Source of the DNA: an uncultured Prevotellaceae bacterium
GTDB taxonomy: Bacteria > Bacteroidota > Bacteroidia > Bacteroidales > Bacteroidaceae
DNA: 64,000 nt
Reading direction: 5' to 3'
NCBI GenBank assembly: GCA_902775475.1
Contig: CACYME010000023.1
Span: 1 to 64,000 of the forward strand
This document shows positions 53,698 to 62,301 of the stretch, in pieces. The notes below the pieces were generated by a model, which worked only from the letters and a program-made list of their open reading frames with translations, was not told the DNA's origin and ran no database searches. Each line of letters opens with the position of its first letter. The first letter of the stretch is position 1. The translations under genes and the position numbers were made by a program.

Positions 53698-54384
53698 TCA
53701 GTAGAGTAGCAGCAGACCGGCGAAGGCAGCCATGACAATCATGCGGATGGGACTAATCTTGAAGACCTTTGTGCCGATGAAGGTGGCGAGGAAGATGAAG
53801 ACGCTGATCCAGAACTGCCAGGGATTCTCCGATGGGGTGGAGAAGTTCTCGCGGGTGCAGAGCAACAGGGTGGCGGCAGCCAGCAGACCCACCACGGCGG
53901 GGCGCAGTCCGGCAAAGATGGCCTGCACGGTGGGGTGTTTCATGTATTTCATGAACAGGCGGGCGATGAGCAGCATCAGGATGAGCGACGGCAGCACCAG
54001 TGCGAAGGTGGCCACGCACGAGCCCACCACGGCCATGCCCTCGCTCATTCCGGCGTTGTGCACGGCCGTGTAGCCGCAGTAGGTGGCCGAGTTGATACCG
54101 ATGGGGCCGGGCGTCATCTGGCTAATGGCCACGATGTCGGTGAACTCGGTGGTGCTCATCCAGTGCCAGTGGTGCACCACTTCGCCCTGAATGAGCGACA
54201 GCATGCCGTAGCCGCCACCGAAACCGAAGAGCCCTATCTGGAAGAAGGTGATGAAAAGGTTCAAGTAAAGGCCTGCCCCCTTCCCCTCCCAGAAGGAGGG
54301 GCTTAAGTATGCAATTAACGCGATGGCCAGTGCCGCAACACCAATCATCGGTAACAATACGTATGACAATCTCTTCTTTCTCAT
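53698..54384 (-). CDS. Chromate transporter family half-protein (second gene)
   Basis: A 228-residue membrane protein with a single CHR domain: FITFFQIGLFGFGGGYGMLSLIQ and ISQMTPGPIGINSATYCGY are the family signatures. Single-domain CHR proteins usually come in pairs forming an anion (chromate/sulfate-like) transporter; the partner is the gene at 54431. An extra N-terminal hydrophobic segment (about 1-28) and a linker SPSFWEGKGAG precede the domain. The linker is encoded by a GGGGAGG-type repeat (54268-54306), suggesting the N-terminal extension arose by repeat insertion. It is transcribed after purL and the first chromate gene. Confidence 0.86.
   Translation of the reverse strand: MRKKRLSYVLLPMIGVAALAIALIAYLSPSFWEGKGAGLYLNLFITFFQIGLFGFGGGYGMLSLIQGEVVHHWHWMSTTEFTDIVAISQMTPGPIGINSATYCGYTAVHNAGMSEGMAVVGSCVATFALVLPSLILMLLIARLFMKYMKHPTVQAIFAGLRPAVVGLLAAATLLLCTRENFSTPSENPWQFWISVFIFLATFIGTKVFKISPIRMIVMAAFAGLLLLY
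54268..54306. repeat. GGGGAGG-type repeat inside the chromate transporter gene
   Basis: CCCCTCCCAGAAGGAGGGG with flanking C-tracts, in frame. It is inverted relative to the similar unit at 54391-54431. Confidence 0.82.
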
Positions 54385-54390
54385 AAATGG

Positions 54391-54431
54391 TATTCAAGCC
54401 CTTCCCTTTGGGAGGGGATGGGGTAGGCTTT
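54391..54431. repeat. GGGGAGG-type repeat between the two chromate genes
   Basis: AAGCCCTTCCCTTTGGGAGG then GGATGGGGTAGGCTTTT, filling the 46-bp spacer between the two chromate transporter genes. Confidence 0.82.
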
Positions 54432-54967
54432 TATTCCGTTGGTTTGATGAGTTTTCCGTAGACATAGCCGCCCAGGCCTGCCAGCAGGATGATGAGGATG
54501 GGTGAGACGCCGAGGAGCCAGATGGCCAGCGCACCGGCGATGGGAATCCAGCAGGTGGCCCAGCTGATTTTTGCGCTGCGGGCCAGGTTGAACGTGGGCA
54601 CGGCTATCAGGGCCACCACTGCGGGGCGTATGCCTCGGAAGATGGAGGCCACCACGGGGTTGTCCTGGAAGCGGTGGAAGAACATGGCGATGAGCAGGAT
54701 GATGATGAACGAGGGTAGGGCGGTGCCCAGCGCGGCGGCAATGGCTCCCCGGAGCTTCTTCAGCTTGTAGCCGATGAAGATGCTGATGTTGATGGCGAAG
54801 ACGCCCGGGCAGCTCTGCGCAATGGCTATGAGGTCGAGAAACTCCTGCCGCTCCACCCACTTGTGCTTGTCGACCACGTCGGCCTCGATAATAGGAATCA
54901 TGGCATATCCACCGCCAAGGGTGAATATGCCAATCTTGAAGAAGGTGGTGAAGAGCTTACTGCACAT
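54431..54967 (-). CDS. Chromate transporter family half-protein (first gene)
   Basis: 178 residues. CHR domain with LFTTFFKIGIFTLGGGYAMIP, VDKHKWVERQEFLDLIAIAQS and CPGVFAINISIFIGYKL, and about five or six membrane helices. I start at MCSKLF (54967), which overlaps the end of purL by 11 bp; an ATG 13 codons earlier inside purL is possible. It is translationally linked to purL on one side and followed by its paralogous partner on the other, giving the order purL, chr-1, chr-2. Confidence 0.87.
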   Translation of the reverse strand: MCSKLFTTFFKIGIFTLGGGYAMIPIIEADVVDKHKWVERQEFLDLIAIAQSCPGVFAINISIFIGYKLKKLRGAIAAALGTALPSFIIILLIAMFFHRFQDNPVVASIFRGIRPAVVALIAVPTFNLARSAKISWATCWIPIAGALAIWLLGVSPILIILLAGLGGYVYGKLIKPTE

Positions 54968-57900
54968 GTGCTTCCACCCACTTTCTTGCGTTGACGAAAG
55001 CTTCAATCCAGGGTGTTACCTCGTCCATGCGCTTGCCCACGGGATACCAGGCGCACTGCCAGGGGAAGATGGCACGCTCCAGGTGAGGCATCATGCACAG
55101 GTGGCGACCGTCGGCGGAGCAGATGCCAGCCACGTCGAAGTCAGAGCCGTTGGGGTTGGCGGGATAGCCGTGGTAGTTGTATTTCGCAACGACGTGGTAG
55201 TCGCTCTCCTTACCGGGCAGCGAGAACTTACCTTCGCCGTGGGCCACCCACAGCCCGAGCTTCGAGCCGCTGAGCGAGCCGAACATGACGCTCTCGTTCT
55301 TGGGAATCTGCAGGGCGATGAAGCCGCTCTCGAACTTGTGCGAATCGTTGTGCAGCATCCGTGGACGGTTGAGTGTTGAGTGTTGAGTGTTGAGAGACTT
55401 TTGACTTGCCGAGGAAGGAGTAACGTCTCTCAACTCTAAACCCTTATCACTTAACAGTCCCAGTTCCACCATCAGCTGGCAGCCGTTGCAGATGCCGAGC
55501 GAGAGGGTGTCGGGGCGGGCGTAGAAGCGGTCGAGGGCCTCCTTGGCCTTCGGGTTAAAGAGGAAGGCGCCTGCCCAGCCCTTGGCCGAGCCGAGCACGT
55601 CGCTGTTGGAGAAACCGCCGCAGAAGACGATGAGGTTCACCTCGTCGAGCGTCTCGCGGCCAGTGATGAGGTCGGTCATCATCACGTCCTTCACGTCGAA
55701 GCCTGCCAGATACAGCGAATAGGCCATCTCGCGCTCGCCGTTCGTTCCCTTCTCGCGGATGATGGCAGCCTTTACTCTCTTTTCTTCGCTCTCCTCTCTT
55801 CTCCAAGACAGGCCGTAGCTTTCCAGCGTGCCCTTGAAGCCGCGTGGGAACTTCATCTCCAGCGGCTGCTGCTTGTAGTTCTCGTAGCGCTCGCGGGCCT
55901 TGCCGTTGAAGCTCTGCTTGCGGTCGAGCAGGTAGCTGGTCTTGTACCACACGTCGCGCAGATGGTCAATGTCGAGGGTCAGCGTCTGCGTCTTGTCTGT
56001 TGCGATATCATCGCAACATACTGGACAAACGATTTCAATGGTGCGGCTGTCTTCCACGGGGTAGCCAATCTTGGCGTAGCCCACGCCGGCCTCCTCCATG
56101 AAGTCGCGGAAGTCGTACTTGTGCTCGTCGCTCACCTCGATGACCACGCCGGGGTTCTCGGCGAAGAGCGTCTTGACGATGTCGCCGTCGGCGCAGAGGT
56201 CGTGCAGGTTGATGTGGAGTCCGCCCTTGGTGTTGGCGAAGCACATCTCCAAAAGCGTGGTGATGAGACCGCCTGCCGAGATGTCGTGTCCGGCCTGCAC
56301 CCATCCGCGGCGGATGAGCTCCTGAACGGCGTTGAAGGCATCGGCAAAGTATTCGGCGTTCAGCACCGTGGGCACGTCGTCGCCCACGCGGCCAAGGCTC
56401 TGGGCGAAGGCCGAGCCGCCCAGCCGCTGCTCGCAGAACGAGAAGTCGATGTGATAGAGCGAAGAGTGCTTGTTGTTGTTCAGCACGGGGCTGACCACCT
56501 TGCGGACGTCGCTCACCTCGCCGCCGGCTGAGACGATGACCGTTCCCGGCGAGATAATCTTTTCGCCGTTGGGGTACTGCTGCGTCAGCGACAGCGAGTC
56601 CTTGCCCGTCGGCACGTTGATGTGCAGCTCGCAGCAGAAGTCGCTCAGCGCCTTCACGGCAGCATAGAGGCGTGCGTCCTCACCCTCCTGCGAACGGCAG
56701 GGCCACATCCAGTTGGCGCTGAGGCTCAGCGACTCCATGCCGTCGGCCAGCGGTGCCCACACGATGTTGGTCAGCGCCTCGGCCACGGAGAGCACGCTTC
56801 CGGCTGCGGGATTGGCCAATCCTGCCTGCGGAGCATGGCCCAGGGCGGTGGCGATGCCCTTGCGGCCACGATAGTCGAGGGCCACCACACCGCAGTCGCT
56901 CAGTGGCAGCTGCAGCACGCCCTGGCACTGCTGGCGCGCAATCTTGCCCGTCACCGAGCGGTCCACCTTGTTCGTCAGCCAGTCCTTGCAGGCCACGGCT
57001 TCGAGCTGGAGCACTCTTTCGATTTGCGATTTGATTTCTGAGATTTGCGAGGGGGCATACTCCACCGGGGCGTAATGGCGCTCCACGGTAGAGTCGCGCA
57101 TGATGGTCTTCGGCGAGTGGCCGAACATCTGGGCCACGTCGAGGTCGAAGGGCTTCACGCCGTCGCCCTGTACGAACGAGAAGTGGGCGTCGCCAGTGGT
57201 CTCGCCGACGACATAGAGCGGGGCACGCTCGCGCTCGGCAATGCGGCGCACGTGGTCAATGTGCTTCTCGTCGATGAGCAGGCCCATGCGCTCCTGACTC
57301 TCGTTAGCAATGATTTCCTTCGACGAGAGGGTCTTGTCGCCGATGGGCAGCTTGGTCATGTCGATGCTGCCGCCGCACTCCTCAACCAGCTCCGAGAGGC
57401 AGTTCAGGTGGCCTGCCGAGCCGTGGTCGTGGATAGAGACGACGGGGTTCACGTCTTCCTCGCAGAGGGCGCGCACCAGGTTGTAGGCACGCTTCTGCAT
57501 CTCGGGGTTGGCGCGCTGCACGGCGTTCAGCTCGATGCCGCTGCTGTAGCGACCAGTATCGACGCTCGAAACCGAGCCGCCGCCAAGGCCGATGCGGTAG
57601 TTGTCGCCGCCCACGACCACCACCTTGTTGCCCGGCTGAGGCTCCTTCTTCAGGCAGTCGCGCTTCGTGCCGTAGCCCACGCCGCCAGCCAGCATAATCA
57701 CCTTGTCATAAGCATATTTCGTCGGGTTTGTGGCGTTGTCAGCGCCACCCTCAGCACGCTCCTGATGCTCGAACGTCAGCACCGAACCGCAGATGAGCGG
57801 CTGGCCGAACTTGTTGCCGAAGTCTGAGGCACCGTTCGAGGCCTTGATGAGTATCTGCTCTGGCGTCTGGTAGAGCCATTCGCGCACGGGGAGAATGTCT

Positions 57901-58811
57901 TCCCAGTCTCTTCCCTCTTCGGTTAGCCGGGGGTAGGCCGTCATGTAGACTGCCGTGCCGGCGATGGGCCACGAGCCGGTGCCGCCGCCCATGCGGTCGC
58001 GGATTTCGCCACCCGTGCCCGTGGCAGCACCGTTGAAGGGCTCCACGGTGGTGGGGAAGTTGTGGGTCTCGGCCTTCAGCGAGATGACGCTCTCGATGTC
58101 CTTCACGCGGAAGTAGTCGGCCGTCGACTGGTCGGCAGGGGCGAACTGCTCCACCACCGGGCCCTGGGCAAAGGCCACATTATCCTTATAGGCAGAGAGA
58201 ATCTTGTTGGGGTTCTCCTGCGTCGTCTTCTTAATCATCTGGAAGAGGCTCGACTCCATCTCCTGGCCGTCGATGATGAACGTGCCGCCGAAAATCTTGT
58301 GGCGGCAGTGCTCGGAGTTAATCTGGGCGAAGCCGAAGATTTCGCTGTCGGTCAGCGGCCGTCCGTTCTGCTTCTCCAGACCGTGCAGGTATTCTATCTC
58401 TTCGGGCGAGAGGGCCAGGCCCTCCTGCTCGTTGTACTCCTCCAGGTTCTCCACATGCTTGATGGGCTCCGGCTGGATGTTGATGGTGAAGATGTCCTGG
58501 TCGAGCCCGTCGTACATGCGCTGCAGCATGGGGTCGTGGTCGGCATCGGCACTGGCAACAGGGAAATACTCTTCGATGCGCTGTATGCCGTCCACGTTCA
58601 TGTTTTGGGTGATTTCCACGGCATTCGTCGACCACGGGGTCACCATCTCGCGGCGCGGACCGATGAAGAATCCGCTGAGCGTGGTGGCATCGAGCAGCGA
58701 GGCATCGCCATAGAGCCAGCATAGTTTGTTTACTTCGTCTTGGGTGAGCTGATGGTCAGCCTGAGTGGCAATCACGCTCTTCGTGGGGGTCTGAAAAAAG
58801 TGAATGGTCAT
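54957..58811 (-). CDS. purL: Phosphoribosylformylglycinamidine synthase (single-chain PurL)
   Basis: 1,284 residues: the large FGAM synthase, step four of purine synthesis, using glutamine and ATP. The order is an N-terminal PurS-like domain (about 1-150), a linker with GFAQINSEHCRHKIFGG, two PurM-like synthetase halves with TVEPFNGAATGTGGEIRDR and KDSLSLTQQYPNGE, and the C-terminal glutaminase (about 1000-1284) with the nucleophile Cys in LGICNGCQLMVELG and the final His/Glu in WVAHGEGKF. Residues ~1118-1148, right after the nucleophile elbow, are repeat-derived (from DVTPSSASQKSLNTQHSTLN). A milder one (QISEIKSQIERV) lies near residue 590. All key motifs remain, so the enzyme is probably active. 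Confidence 0.96.
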   Translation of the reverse strand: MTIHFFQTPTKSVIATQADHQLTQDEVNKLCWLYGDASLLDATTLSGFFIGPRREMVTPWSTNAVEITQNMNVDGIQRIEEYFPVASADADHDPMLQRMYDGLDQDIFTINIQPEPIKHVENLEEYNEQEGLALSPEEIEYLHGLEKQNGRPLTDSEIFGFAQINSEHCRHKIFGGTFIIDGQEMESSLFQMIKKTTQENPNKILSAYKDNVAFAQGPVVEQFAPADQSTADYFRVKDIESVISLKAETHNFPTTVEPFNGAATGTGGEIRDRMGGGTGSWPIAGTAVYMTAYPRLTEEGRDWEDILPVREWLYQTPEQILIKASNGASDFGNKFGQPLICGSVLTFEHQERAEGGADNATNPTKYAYDKVIMLAGGVGYGTKRDCLKKEPQPGNKVVVVGGDNYRIGLGGGSVSSVDTGRYSSGIELNAVQRANPEMQKRAYNLVRALCEEDVNPVVSIHDHGSAGHLNCLSELVEECGGSIDMTKLPIGDKTLSSKEIIANESQERMGLLIDEKHIDHVRRIAERERAPLYVVGETTGDAHFSFVQGDGVKPFDLDVAQMFGHSPKTIMRDSTVERHYAPVEYAPSQISEIKSQIERVLQLEAVACKDWLTNKVDRSVTGKIARQQCQGVLQLPLSDCGVVALDYRGRKGIATALGHAPQAGLANPAAGSVLSVAEALTNIVWAPLADGMESLSLSANWMWPCRSQEGEDARLYAAVKALSDFCCELHINVPTGKDSLSLTQQYPNGEKIISPGTVIVSAGGEVSDVRKVVSPVLNNNKHSSLYHIDFSFCEQRLGGSAFAQSLGRVGDDVPTVLNAEYFADAFNAVQELIRRGWVQAGHDISAGGLITTLLEMCFANTKGGLHINLHDLCADGDIVKTLFAENPGVVIEVSDEHKYDFRDFMEEAGVGYAKIGYPVEDSRTIEIVCPVCCDDIATDKTQTLTLDIDHLRDVWYKTSYLLDRKQSFNGKARERYENYKQQPLEMKFPRGFKGTLESYGLSWRREESEEKRVKAAIIREKGTNGEREMAYSLYLAGFDVKDVMMTDLITGRETLDEVNLIVFCGGFSNSDVLGSAKGWAGAFLFNPKAKEALDRFYARPDTLSLGICNGCQLMVELGLLSDKGLELRDVTPSSASQKSLNTQHSTLNRPRMLHNDSHKFESGFIALQIPKNESVMFGSLSGSKLGLWVAHGEGKFSLPGKESDYHVVAKYNYHGYPANPNGSDFDVAGICSADGRHLCMMPHLERAIFPWQCAWYPVGKRMDEVTPWIEAFVNARKWVEAHVQ
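55368..55456. repeat. TGTTGAG heptamers and GTTGAGAGAC inverted repeat inside purL
   Basis: Four TGTTGAG units, then GTTGAGAGAC (55389-55398), a 26-nt loop, and GTCTCTCAAC (55425-55434). The same arms and heptamers form the intergenic block at 52806-53003. Confidence 0.9.
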
Positions 58812-58846
58812 ACCTTATATTATGATACTTGTTCGCAATTTGGATG

Positions 58847-58941
58847 CAAAGGTACGAATAAGTGAGCGAAAAGCAAAGGAAAAAAGCACTTTTTTTCCTT
58901 CGCTTTTCCGAACGCAAGTACCTTCGGCAAAGCCAAAGGTA
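58847..58941 (-). promoter_or_regulatory. Duplicated promoter region of purL
   Basis: The 26-bp sequence starting CAAAGGTACGAATAAGTGAG occurs at 58847-58872 and again at 58934-58959. On the minus strand each copy has TTCGTACCTTTG, a TACCTTTG -7 element. The nearer one lies 36 bp before the purL ATG. Between them is a hairpin (AAAGGAAAAAA/TTTTTTTCCTT, about 58868-58908), and GTACCTTCGGC pairs with GCCAAAGGTAC at 58918-58942. Confidence 0.78.
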
Positions 58942-58980
58942 CGAATAAGTGAGCGAAAAATCTGCCAGAACGAGGATACT

Positions 58981-59411
58981 GTTTTTTTTGAAAGATATTG
59001 ACAAAAAGGCCGTTTTAGCCCTCCGTATTTCGAAAAATTCTTCACGAAAGAAGTTTTGGATGAAAATAAGCGAGTTTTGAGAGGGTTTGCTAAATGGTTG
59101 GCAATCAGTTGCTTGTGGCTGTTCCGGCGAAAAAAGGCGTTCGTTTGTTTTCAAAAGTCAACGCCGCAGAAAAATTTGGCGTTGACTTTTGAAATTTTCG
59201 CGTGCTTACAGAAACGCGAAAAGGGGCAAAAATTGCGCAAAAAACGTGCACAGAACCATGCGGTGTGTGCAAAAATTAAGATTCTTTCACATGGTTTTTC
59301 TCCGTTTTTCACCGGGCGAAGCTTCCCCAGCGTCTTAAAACGGCCTTTTTTCGCCAAAAATTGCATCGTCGCCGTGACCTAAATTTTTTTGTGAAATATT
59401 TTGACAATTTC
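58981..59411. repeat. Three-copy non-coding element, copy C
   Basis: It lies between the divergent purL and flavodoxin-fold genes. It opens GATATTGACAAAAAGGCCG, then GAAAATAAGCGAGTTTTGAG, the 38-nt hairpin at 59153-59190 (same 13-bp arms, loop GCAGAAAAATTT), CGTGCTTACAGAAACGCGAA, the dyad at 59247-59271 (TGCACA-N13-TGTGCA), AAAACGGCCTTTTTTCG, GCATCGTCGCCGTGA and TTTTGACAATTTC. It shares its flank order with copy B more closely than with copy A. No supported reading frame. Confidence 0.88.
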
Positions 59412-59531
59412 TGCCGAACAGGATGGCTAAAAACGCATGTTAATGCAGGTCTCGGAGGTGGTCCGTCGCCGCTGTAGGACGATAGCTTAAAAATTTTCGC
59501 CTATTTTAGCTTCGGTTTGGGCAATAATTCG

Positions 59532-59539
59532 TAACTTTG
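59532..59539 (+). promoter_or_regulatory. -7 element of the flavodoxin-fold gene
   Basis: TAACTTTG followed by CACC, 24 bp before the ATG. No well-spaced -33 box. Confidence 0.65.
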
Positions 59540-59563
59540 CACCAGTTTAATGGTTGTGACAGC

Positions 59564-60181
59564 ATGAAGGTATTACTTATTAATGGAAGTCCGCGAGGAA
59601 ATGGCAACACCTTCCTCGCGCTGAGTGAGGTGGCAACAACGCTGAATGCCGAGGGCGTGGAAACCGAAATCGTCAGCATCGGCAAGCAGGCGGTGCAGGG
59701 CTGCATTGCTTGCGGCATGTGTGGGCGGACGGGGCGATGCACCTTCCGCGACGACCTCTACTACAAGGTGATGCGGGCCGTGAAGGATGGCATCGACGGG
59801 CTCATCGTCGGTTCGCCCGTCTACTATGGCGGACCCAACGGCTCGCTCTGCGCTTTGCTCGACAGGGTGTTCTATTCGCTGGGCCCCGACCTGCAGTTCA
59901 AGCCCGGTGCCAGCGTGGTGGTCTGCCGCCGTGGTGGCGCCTCGGCTGCCTTCGACCGGCTGAACAAGTATTTCACCATCTTGAACATGCCCATCGTCAG
60001 CTCGCAGTACTGGAACATGGTCTACGGACAGACGCCCGGACAGGCGGCGCAGGACGAGGAGGGCATGCAGACGATGCGCACCCTGGGCCGCAACATGGCG
60101 TGGATGGTGAAGAAACTGAACGCCCGCGAGCAGGGGCACCCCGAGCAGGAACAGCACGTGTGGACCAACTTCATCCGCTGA
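59564..60181 (+). CDS. Flavodoxin-fold NADPH-dependent FMN reductase-like protein
   Basis: 205 residues, cytoplasmic. LLINGSPRGNGNTFLALSEV is the FMN phosphate-binding loop of the NADPH-dependent FMN reductase / iron-sulfur flavoprotein family. VQGCIACGMCGRTGRC carries a Cys-x2-Cys-x2-Cys-x5-Cys-like cluster of the kind that may hold an iron-sulfur centre. GLIVGSPVYYGGPNGSLCALLDR is the second flavin loop. It probably reduces small acceptors or quinones. Start 59564 is chosen because the promoter element lies just upstream. A glutathione peroxidase gene follows after 88 bp, a possible oxidative-stress pairing. Confidence 0.87.
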   Translation: MKVLLINGSPRGNGNTFLALSEVATTLNAEGVETEIVSIGKQAVQGCIACGMCGRTGRCTFRDDLYYKVMRAVKDGIDGLIVGSPVYYGGPNGSLCALLDRVFYSLGPDLQFKPGASVVVCRRGGASAAFDRLNKYFTILNMPIVSSQYWNMVYGQTPGQAAQDEEGMQTMRTLGRNMAWMVKKLNAREQGHPEQEQHVWTNFIR

Positions 60182-60269
60182 GGCCGTCAGTAGAAATCCG
60201 TTTTCCAGCAGGTAATGGCCTTTTTCAGGTAGACTCCTTATTTTAATAGAAACAAAAACTAACGAGAAG

Positions 60270-60890
60270 ATGAAAAAACTATTATTTATGTGCCTCATGG
60301 CATCTGTTTGTGCGCTGGGAACGATGGCCCAGGGCATCTACGACATCAAAGTGAAGAACGAGAGCGGGCAGGACGTGTCGCTGGCCGACTACAAGGGCAA
60401 GGTGCTCCTCATCGTGAACACCGCCACACGCTGCGGCTTCACGCCCCAGTACAAGGAGCTGGAAGCCCTCTACGAGAAGTATGCTGCCGAGGGCCTCGAG
60501 ATTCTCGACTTCCCCTGCAACCAGTTCGGACAGCAGGCCCCGGGAACCATCAAGGAGATTCACGAGTTCTGCACCGCCAACTTCGACATCCGCTTCCCCC
60601 AGTTTGACAAGATTGACGTCAACGGGGCCGACGAGTCGCCGCTCTTCGCCTACCTGAAGCAGCAACAGGGCTTCAAGGGCTTCGACGTGAACGACGGGCG
60701 GGGCAAGATGATGGACAACATGCTGCGAAGGCAGGATGCCGACTACGACAAGAAGGCCGACATCAAGTGGAATTTCACCAAGTTCCTCGTTGCCCGCGAC
60801 GGCCGGGTGCTGAAGCGCTACGAGCCTACGGAGAGCATCGCCGACGTAGAGGCTGACATCTGCCAGCAACTGAAGCCCGTGCTGAAGTGA
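60270..60890 (+). CDS. Exported glutathione-peroxidase-family thiol peroxidase
   Basis: 206 residues. An N-terminal signal peptide (MKKLLFMCLMASVCALGTMA) precedes a complete GPx thioredoxin fold. Peroxidatic C55 lies in NTATRCGFTPQY, the C83/Q85 region in DFPCNQFGQQ, and the Trp/Asn of the catalytic tetrad in IKWNFTKFLV. Cys replaces selenocysteine, so it is probably thioredoxin-dependent like other bacterial GPx. Export to the periplasm is less usual and suggests detoxification of peroxides at the cell envelope. It probably shares a transcript with the flavin reductase upstream. Confidence 0.92.
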   Translation: MKKLLFMCLMASVCALGTMAQGIYDIKVKNESGQDVSLADYKGKVLLIVNTATRCGFTPQYKELEALYEKYAAEGLEILDFPCNQFGQQAPGTIKEIHEFCTANFDIRFPQFDKIDVNGADESPLFAYLKQQQGFKGFDVNDGRGKMMDNMLRRQDADYDKKADIKWNFTKFLVARDGRVLKRYEPTESIADVEADICQQLKPVLK

Positions 60891-60902
60891 GGAGCGGGCA
60901 TG

Positions 60903-60943
60903 ATAAAAAAGAGTGGGGGACACACATTGCCGTGCCCCCCACT
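60903..60943 (-). terminator. Terminator of greA
   Basis: On the minus strand AGTGGGGGGCAC pairs with GTGTCCCCCACT and is followed by CTTTTTTATC. On the plus strand the hairpin has no T-run. Confidence 0.88.
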
Positions 60944-60960
60944 TCCGTTCTATCTGTCAC

Positions 60961-61425
60961 TTATAGCGTGATGCTTTCTATCCTGAGCGTCTGCACCCCG
61001 GCAGGGACACGGACCTCGACCACGTCGCCCACCGACTTGCCCAGCAGCGCCTGGGCTACGGGCGACTTGATGGAAATCTTGCCCTCGCGCAGATTGGCCT
61101 CGTGGGGGCTGACGATGGTGTAGGCCATACTGGCGTTGTTCTTCAAGTTCGTCATTTCCACCTTCGTGAGCAGCCCCACGGCGTCGGAGCCCAGCCGCTT
61201 CGTGTCTATCACCCTGGCAAACTCCAGCACGCGCTGCTTGAAGCGAATCTGGCTGAGCAGACGCCCCTGCTCGCGCTTGGCGGCATGATACTCGAAGTTC
61301 TCGCTGAGGTCGCCCTTGTCGCGGGCCTCGGCGATGGCATCCCTCACCTTCGGCAGCTCCACGCTCTCCAGCTGATGGAGCTCGGCTACCAGCTTGTCGT
61401 AGCCTTCCTGAGACATGTATTCCAT
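60961..61425 (-). CDS. greA: Transcription elongation factor GreA
   Basis: 154 residues, the normal length. An N-terminal coiled coil (about 1-75) carries the tip motif DLSENFEYHAAKREQG, with the acidic pair that stimulates RNA polymerase's own cleavage of backtracked transcripts. The C-terminal FKBP-like domain has YTIVSPHEANLREGKISIKSP and GKSVGDVVEVRVP. It starts 1 bp after the stop of the nitroreductase gene, so the two are one operon, with the terminator directly downstream. Confidence 0.97.
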   Translation of the reverse strand: MEYMSQEGYDKLVAELHQLESVELPKVRDAIAEARDKGDLSENFEYHAAKREQGRLLSQIRFKQRVLEFARVIDTKRLGSDAVGLLTKVEMTNLKNNASMAYTIVSPHEANLREGKISIKSPVAQALLGKSVGDVVEVRVPAGVQTLRIESITL

Positions 61426-61426
61426 A

Positions 61427-61951
61427 TCACTTCACGATTTCTGCTCTCGACTTGCGCTGATGGCCCGCCATGGGGTCGTCGGCCACATGTTTCTTTCGCT
61501 TGTCGGCGGCATATCCCAGCGGAATGATGACTGCCGGCTCCTCACTCTCGCTGAGCCCAAACAGCTGCTTGCACAGGGCTGCATCGAAGTTGCACACCCA
61601 GCACGTGGCCAGCCCCTGAGCCGTAGCCGCCAGGCAGAGGTGCTCCACGGCAATGGCAATATCGATGTCGCCGTGATGCTTCCCGTCGGCCCTGACCCAC
61701 TCCTCGTCGTGCAGCACCGTGGCCATGATGTACATCGGGGCCCCTGCGAACCACTCACGCTGATAGCACTGCTGCAGCTTCGCCCTGTCAGCCTCGTTCT
61801 CCACAATGTAAAAACGCCACGGCTGCCGGTTGACGGCCGAGGGAGCAAAGCGTACGCACTCCAGGATGTAGTCGAGCTTCTCGCTTTCCACCGGCTCGGC
61901 CTTGTAGGCCCTGCAGCTGTATCTCTCTTTCACAAGTTCCAAAAAGTCCAT
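61427..61951 (-). CDS. Nitroreductase-family FMN oxidoreductase
   Basis: 174 residues, cytoplasmic. ERYSCRAYKAEPVESEKLDY is the classic N-terminal FMN-binding region. RFAPSAVNRQPWRFYIV, DIAIAVEHLCLAATAQGLATCWVCNFD and VIIPLGYAADKRK complete the short nitroreductase fold (NfnB/FRase I-like, dimeric). It may reduce quinones, nitro compounds or flavins; the physiological substrate is unknown. It is the first gene of a two-gene operon with greA and has a TAACTTTG -7 element 31 bp upstream. Confidence 0.92.
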   Translation of the reverse strand: MDFLELVKERYSCRAYKAEPVESEKLDYILECVRFAPSAVNRQPWRFYIVENEADRAKLQQCYQREWFAGAPMYIMATVLHDEEWVRADGKHHGDIDIAIAVEHLCLAATAQGLATCWVCNFDAALCKQLFGLSESEEPAVIIPLGYAADKRKKHVADDPMAGHQRKSRAEIVK

Positions 61952-61982
61952 CTTTCGTTACTTTATGTTTCGTTTCTGGGCG

Positions 61983-61990
61983 CAAAGTTA
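61983..61990 (-). promoter_or_regulatory. -7 element of the nitroreductase-greA operon
   Basis: Minus strand TAACTTTG; no obvious -33 partner. Confidence 0.65.
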
Positions 61991-62171
61991 CGAACATTTT
62001 TGCAGATTAAGGGCTTTTTGAACGACAAAAATGACTGCCTCCCCCTAAAAAACTCCTTCTCACACCCCTGTCTTCGTCTCTTTCCGCTCTCCCTGTTTGT
62101 TAGCCCCCAACAGTGAGAGACAGCATAAAAGCGGTCGGAAAAACATTTTTGCAAAAAAATCAGCCCAAATA

Positions 62172-62203
62172 TTTGGTGGAATCGATTATTTTAGCTACCT
62201 TTG
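62172..62203 (+). promoter_or_regulatory. Promoter of the tRNA-His gene
   Basis: TTTG (62172-62175), 20-bp spacer, TACCTTTG (62196-62203), about 100 bp before the tRNA. A fully consensus arrangement. Confidence 0.82.
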
Positions 62204-62301
62204 CACCCGCAAAACAAAATTGCAACCAACGAGCAGAGCAGCGAGAGCCATTAAGCTTGCTTATTTGGCCGAGCCGTGAAGCTCGAAGACGAAAGTCACA
62301 T

